Below are positions 60,566 through 64,000 of a stretch of 64,000 nt of DNA, piece after piece. The notes below the pieces were generated by a model. That model made no database searches and had not been told where the DNA came from. It saw only the letters and a program-made list of their open reading frames with translations. The first letter of the stretch is position 1, and the number at the start of each line of letters is the position of its first letter. This stretch comes from Chlamydomonas sphaeroides (taxonomy: Eukaryota; Chlorophyta; Chlorophyceae; Chlamydomonadales; Chlamydomonadaceae), in NCBI GenBank assembly GCA_001662425.1, contig BDDC01000031.1, positions 1 to 64,000 of the forward strand, in the 5' to 3' direction. A program made the translations under genes and the position numbers.

Positions 60566-61296
60566 AGTGGTTTCAATGTCGCCTTGGGACACCCAAAGAG
60601 ACTTGCCTTTCCGACTCTAAGTTCTAGGGGCAGGGTTGGCACCCCCTGTTCCCTGCTCTCCTCGGCTTTGTCGAAGAGGTGACTGCTTTTACCTGAGATG
60701 CGCATGCAATCGTTCCGTTGATGTGGTTGAAGGCGCGATCCAGGATGTTTAGAGCCCCAGCAACATTCCGGTTCCACCACCTGCTATGGCAAGCATCGTT
60801 TGTACAACGAAGCAGGTGATGTCTTGAAATGCCCTTGATGCTGGGGTTCTGAAGGGTTGTCTGTTTGCAATACGGGCAATGCCTTGAGATGCGTGCGGCA
60901 CGCAAGCAAGCGTGCAAATGCGACAGGGAAGGCCGTATGTCTTCTGGAAGTCGAGCGCGGATTGTCCGCAACGTGTTGTATTGCAGCGCGGTTTGCTCAC
61001 CAAACAGTTGCTTGAGGTGATCGACCAAGCCCGGAAACTTGCGCCGTCTACGCACCCGCATCTTGCGTGTCTGGTGGCGGCTGCGGACACCAAGCAATGA
61101 GTGAAAGGAATGCCACCAGCGGTGAATAGTCGACTTGCTAACTCCTACTGCACCAGCGGCGACTCGGAAGCTGCGGTGCGTTTGGTAACTTGCCAATGCT
61201 TCACGAATCCTCTCGGGCGGAAACGTGGCCTTGAACATGTCTGTCCAGCTGCTGCTGGATGCACAGAGTCCCATGTGCTTCACCGAAACCACTCTA
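60563..61296. mobile_element. TA-flanked inverted-repeat element
   Basis: A 734-bp segment, counted TA to TA, has a perfect 13-bp inverted repeat at its ends: TTAGAGTGGTTTC at 60562-60574 and its reverse complement GAAACCACTCTAA at 61285-61297. A less exact similarity (GGGAC 11-12 bp further in) extends the ends. It encodes one short protein with a Tc1/IS630-like DNA-binding region. The TA at each end would be the target duplication of such elements. The ends supply the TAG stops of the flanking RBR and VLTF3 genes. No DDE transposase or tyrosine transposase is present, so it looks non-autonomous. Confidence 0.6.
60624..61274 (-). CDS. HTH plus TnpB/Fanzor-like zinc-ribbon protein
   Basis: A protein of 216 residues from the ATG at 61274 (MGLCASSSSW). 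Two helix-turn-helix units of Tc1/IS630 type are seen: SFRVAAGAVGVSKSTIHRWW and TLRTIRARLPEDIRPSLSHL, then LHACLRAARISRHCPYC. The zinc ribbon has CPYC, CTNDACH and then WWNRNVAGALNIL. This is the position of the TnpB/Fanzor WNRDxNAAxNI motif, but with Asn replacing the catalytic Asp, and the rest of the RuvC nuclease fold is absent. A similar ribbon has been noted in the poxvirus A1/VLTF2 family, so a transcription-factor origin is an alternative. It is transcribed toward the RBR gene. Confidence 0.65.
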   Translation of the reverse strand: MGLCASSSSWTDMFKATFPPERIREALASYQTHRSFRVAAGAVGVSKSTIHRWWHSFHSLLGVRSRHQTRKMRVRRRRKFPGLVDHLKQLFGEQTALQYNTLRTIRARLPEDIRPSLSHLHACLRAARISRHCPYCKQTTLQNPSIKGISRHHLLRCTNDACHSRWWNRNVAGALNILDRAFNHINGTIACASQVKAVTSSTKPRRAGNRGCQPCP

Positions 61297-62559
61297 AATG
61301 CTGCGGTAGTATTGCCACCCCAGCTCCTCGCAGATCTTCTTCCATATCTGGTCCTGCTGATGTAACTTTTCGCGGCTCTTCAGGAGGGGGAACGACGAGA
61401 GGTACTGGTCCATCTCCAGGAGTTGCATGAATTTGTTGAGGACGTACGAGTACGACAGAAAGTTCTTTCGCGCAGGGTTCAGCGCGCAGGCGTGCTTGAG
61501 AAAGGGGACCTGGATCTGACAAAACATGTGGCGCAGTTTCTCCTCGAGCTCGGGTGGCAGGTGCGGCGTCGGCAGGCCGTTCAGCTTGGTGATGATGTGC
61601 GGAATGTGCTCGTAGTACCTGGAGCCCCCTTCCGGGCGTAGCTTCTTCAGAATGTCCTTCATTTTTGCGTTGGACAGCTCAGACAGATTTGTGATCCGTA
61701 GTTTTTTCAGCTCCAGAAGGATCCTGTCAAACATCTCATCCGGAATGAGCGTCGTCTCCTTGCCCTGCACGGTGTTGAGCCATTCGTTGAAATGATTGAT
61801 CCGCTTGTACGCAAAGTACGTAATCTCCTTTGGCGGATCCTTGTACGACGGCTTGTCATGGTCAACGAGCACGTACTCGACGGTGAAGCAGTTGTTGCAG
61901 TACACGTACCCATCCTGGACCATCGATGTCCTGTTGTTGCCGCGGCAGTGCGGGCACACGTTGGGGTCCTCCTGCGCGACGGATGCCGACGCCCGCACGT
62001 GCGAATTATCCGTGCAGCACATGTACTTGTCAAGCAACGATGCGCGGTCATACGATGTCGTGGTGACCTTGTTGGTGTTCGACGTGCTTGAATGAAACCA
62101 CTTCAAGATGGAGTTTGGAGTTGCAGTAGTGTTGTTACTGCTTGGTTGCGGCGCTGTCACTGTCGCTGTGGCTGAACTCTTAGACTCAGGAGGCGCGTCC
62201 GGCAGCGTGCTGGTTCCATTCTCCAAGATGTCATAGTATTTGAACAGGATCGAAGCGGTATCCGTAAAGTAGTTGATCTCATCCACATGCGACTCTATGG
62301 AACTCTTTCGACTCGCGAGCTCTGCCTGATCGTCGTACATGCTCAACAGCCGTTCCAGCTCTTCGTCGCGTAGATTCTGCCTGCCACGAGCCTCAAGTTC
62401 TGCAATGCTCTCCGACAGCCGCCCCGCATCCGCCCCGAGCGCATCAAGCTGCGCGCGCAGCTCCTCAAATCGCCGCATGCGTGCATTGTGCTCCGTGTCC
62501 AACGTCTTGACCTGATTCGACGTCCTGACGCGCGCACTGTACGACTTTGCATTAGCCAT
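61294..62559 (-). CDS. VLTF3-like late transcription factor
   Basis: A protein of 421 residues related to poxvirus VLTF3 (A2). The N-terminal 110 residues are helical coiled coil. The zinc motif is CPHC at 202-205 with CNNC at 221-224, followed by the conserved YFAYKRINHFNEWLNTVQG, IPDEMFDRILLELKK and NFLSYSYVLNKFMQLLEMDQYL. It directs late viral transcription with the RNA polymerase subunits encoded here. The last codon is followed by a TAG that belongs to the 60563 element's inverted repeat. Confidence 0.92.
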   Translation of the reverse strand: MANAKSYSARVRTSNQVKTLDTEHNARMRRFEELRAQLDALGADAGRLSESIAELEARGRQNLRDEELERLLSMYDDQAELASRKSSIESHVDEINYFTDTASILFKYYDILENGTSTLPDAPPESKSSATATVTAPQPSSNNTTATPNSILKWFHSSTSNTNKVTTTSYDRASLLDKYMCCTDNSHVRASASVAQEDPNVCPHCRGNNRTSMVQDGYVYCNNCFTVEYVLVDHDKPSYKDPPKEITYFAYKRINHFNEWLNTVQGKETTLIPDEMFDRILLELKKLRITNLSELSNAKMKDILKKLRPEGGSRYYEHIPHIITKLNGLPTPHLPPELEEKLRHMFCQIQVPFLKHACALNPARKNFLSYSYVLNKFMQLLEMDQYLSSFPLLKSREKLHQQDQIWKKICEELGWQYYRSI

Positions 62560-62688
62560 CCATTCTTTATCACTATCCCAATTGTGAACGTCTTAAGTCA
62601 TTTCATGTTCATGTTTACTTTTTTGGTGAACATATTGTGTCCACAATACTGTAAGTGCCATCGAGACCATTGAAACCATACAGCGACC

Positions 62689-63117
62689 ATGCCACGGAGC
62701 AAAGGACCTGTTGCACTGCCCACCGTTTCGGCAGTGTCTGTAGACAGTAGTAGTAGCGGCCCCGGCGTCATCCGGTTGACCGATGGCATCCGCATCACCA
62801 CTCCTGCTGTCGTGACTCTCATCGGCTACCTCATCATGGCTGTAGTCATCATGGCGCCGTTCGACATGTACAAATGGGACGAAGAGACGCAGCAGCACGT
62901 GCGGCTCAAGTACAACCTCCCGCAACGCATCCTCCTCCTCCTCCTGCTCCTCTTCCCACTGCTGCTTGCCGTGTACTCCGTCAATTGCTTTGTTGTTGGT
63001 AAATGTGTGCTCCTCTCTTGGGTGGTCGCGGCAGTAACTGTGATCTGGTCGACGGCGGTCATCATTGCAGCGCTCTTCAACAAGTCCTTCTATCTCGATG
63101 ACATCATGAACGTCTAG
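62689..63117 (+). CDS. Conserved three-segment membrane protein
   Basis: A protein of 142 residues with membrane segments at about 39-57, 80-97 and 105-128. The pair LPQRILLLLLLLFPLLLAVYS and VGKCVLLSWVVAAVTVIW recurs in membrane proteins of many nucleocytoviruses. It is divergent from VLTF3 across 130 bp. Probably a virion membrane component. Function unknown. Confidence 0.72.
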   Translation: MPRSKGPVALPTVSAVSVDSSSSGPGVIRLTDGIRITTPAVVTLIGYLIMAVVIMAPFDMYKWDEETQQHVRLKYNLPQRILLLLLLLFPLLLAVYSVNCFVVGKCVLLSWVVAAVTVIWSTAVIIAALFNKSFYLDDIMNV

Positions 63118-63185
63118 AGACGCAAAATCATTATACCTAAAACCCTAAAACCCTAAAGATATATCATGTGAGAGGAGGAGAAAAC

Positions 63186-64000
63186 ATGTCATCTGCAACT
63201 TTCTGGGCCCTCGTGAAACCTTATCTGCTCAAACACGAAACCTTGGCGGACTACGCGTATGACAGGGTCATCAGGCGCATGCCGCCCAGGGACCAGCGCC
63301 GCCTGCACTCCATTCGCACCAAGTTTGTCAAGGGCCTCCTTGAGCACCTCTCCCAATCATGTGCACCGTTCTGCCGGTTCATTTATACCGGTTCAAATTC
63401 ACCCCTGTCGGACGTGGACATCACATTCAAATACGCGCACCCCCTTCCAATCCTGCACCTCATCGACCGCCACGTGAAGCGCTTCTCGGGTAAACCCTGG
63501 TCCCTGCAACAGCTCTTTAATGCCAACATCTACGTGCACACCTGGTACGTGCCGTGCCGCACCACATCCGGACGCGACGTGCTGCTCGCATACGAAGATT
63601 GCAGCACGCGTCGACGTGTCCTGCGACGCGATGTCCTACTCCAACAGATCCTGTGGTCGACCCTGCGCATTACGATGCACAGGATGCGCAGTGACGTCCT
63701 GCGGCAAGTGTACGATGCCTTGCCCAAAGGCGTCAGGGACGCATCCTTGACCCTCCTGCACCGCGCACGGCGGCGAAGGTACGACGCCGGTTCGCATGCG
63801 CGCGCCATTGAACTCGCTACATCGCGTGTCAACCACATTGTCCAGCGTCTGCCCAAGCGTCTCTACAAGTACTTTGACGCAAACAGTTACTGCGCGTTCC
63901 TCACTCACGACGCGTACCTGTCAGTGGGTGCGTACAACCACGTCGTCCTTCATCTCCAGCTCCGCTCAAAGATCATCGTGACTCCCCTAGAGTACATCAT
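63186..64000 (+). CDS. Polymerase-beta-type nucleotidyltransferase-like protein (3' end outside window)
   Basis: The frame opens at ATG 63186 after a purine-rich leader (gagaggaggagaaaac) and stays open to the window end, at least 271 codons. The motif RFIYTGSNSPLSDVDITF (around residues 60-77) is the GS...SDVDI signature of the polymerase-beta nucleotidyltransferase fold, with the acidic pair for metal. A long basic helical region follows. Such enzymes include poly(A) polymerases and tRNA/aminoglycoside nucleotidyltransferases; the substrate here is not known. The missing 3' end prevents a closer call. Confidence 0.6.
   Translation, partial: MSSATFWALVKPYLLKHETLADYAYDRVIRRMPPRDQRRLHSIRTKFVKGLLEHLSQSCAPFCRFIYTGSNSPLSDVDITFKYAHPLPILHLIDRHVKRFSGKPWSLQQLFNANIYVHTWYVPCRTTSGRDVLLAYEDCSTRRRVLRRDVLLQQILWSTLRITMHRMRSDVLRQVYDALPKGVRDASLTLLHRARRRRYDAGSHARAIELATSRVNHIVQRLPKRLYKYFDANSYCAFLTHDAYLSVGAYNHVVLHLQLRSKIIVTPLEYI

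Noticed and set aside
60562..60780. 72-residue minus-strand ORF inside the inverted-repeat element
   Set aside because: It overlaps the HTH/zinc-ribbon gene in another frame and shows no domain.

Overview
The window is a GC-rich, gene-dense piece of a large DNA virus of the phylum Nucleocytoviricota. This rests on a diagnostic set of viral genes: RNA polymerase subunits RPB1, RPB5 and a fused RPB3/RPB11, a poxvirus VLTF3-type late transcription factor, a D5-like superfamily 3 helicase, a viral poly(A) polymerase, a poxvirus A22-like RuvC resolvase, an MscL-like membrane protein, and many small membrane proteins of types that recur in giant viruses. Genes lie on both strands with short spacers or overlaps. 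No tRNA or rRNA was seen. The major capsid protein, DNA polymerase B and packaging ATPase are outside the window, so family and host (probably a protist or alga) cannot be fixed from this piece. LAYOUT. 1-13.6 kb: accessory and surface region with two fibre-like proteins, a MutS-like ATPase with membrane segments, a Dam-type adenine methyltransferase, acidic and repeat-rich proteins, and a long in-frame minisatellite that appears to belong to a gene interrupted by two spliceosomal-type introns. 13.6-20.6 kb: small conserved membrane protein, D5 helicase, membrane-anchored spermidine-synthase-like protein, inorganic pyrophosphatase and dCMP deaminase. 20.6-21.1 kb is an assembly gap of 527 N. 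21.1-30.7 kb: poly(A) polymerase, HAD-like phosphatase, Holliday junction resolvase and virion-protein candidates. 30.7-36.8 kb: RPB1 with a 476-residue intein. 36.8-49.2 kb: mostly small membrane and virion-type proteins, plus RPB5, dNMP kinase, an FkbM methyltransferase and a thioredoxin-like protein. 49.3-64 kb: RPB3/11, a very large protein of unknown function, zinc-binding proteins, an RBR-type ubiquitin ligase, VLTF3, and a polymerase-beta-type nucleotidyltransferase that runs off the end. HOW IT FITS. The virus carries its own transcription machinery (RPB1, RPB3/11, RPB5, VLTF3, poly(A) polymerase), replication and recombination functions (D5, resolvase, MutS-like), and nucleotide metabolism (dCMP deaminase, dNMP kinase, pyrophosphatase). 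Several genes end in palindromes that overlap or abut the stop codon, which suggests hairpin-directed 3' ends as described for mimivirus. MOST UNUSUAL. (1) A 734-bp element with 13-bp terminal inverted repeats and TA ends sits between the convergent RBR and VLTF3 genes. It supplies both of their stop codons and encodes a short protein joining a Tc1/IS630-like helix-turn-helix region to a TnpB/Fanzor-like zinc ribbon. (2) A candidate three-exon gene. (3) An intein with non-standard splice residues. (4) A 20-bp sequence repeated exactly just upstream of two unrelated genes, and a 23-bp sequence present three times, one copy touching the assembly gap.
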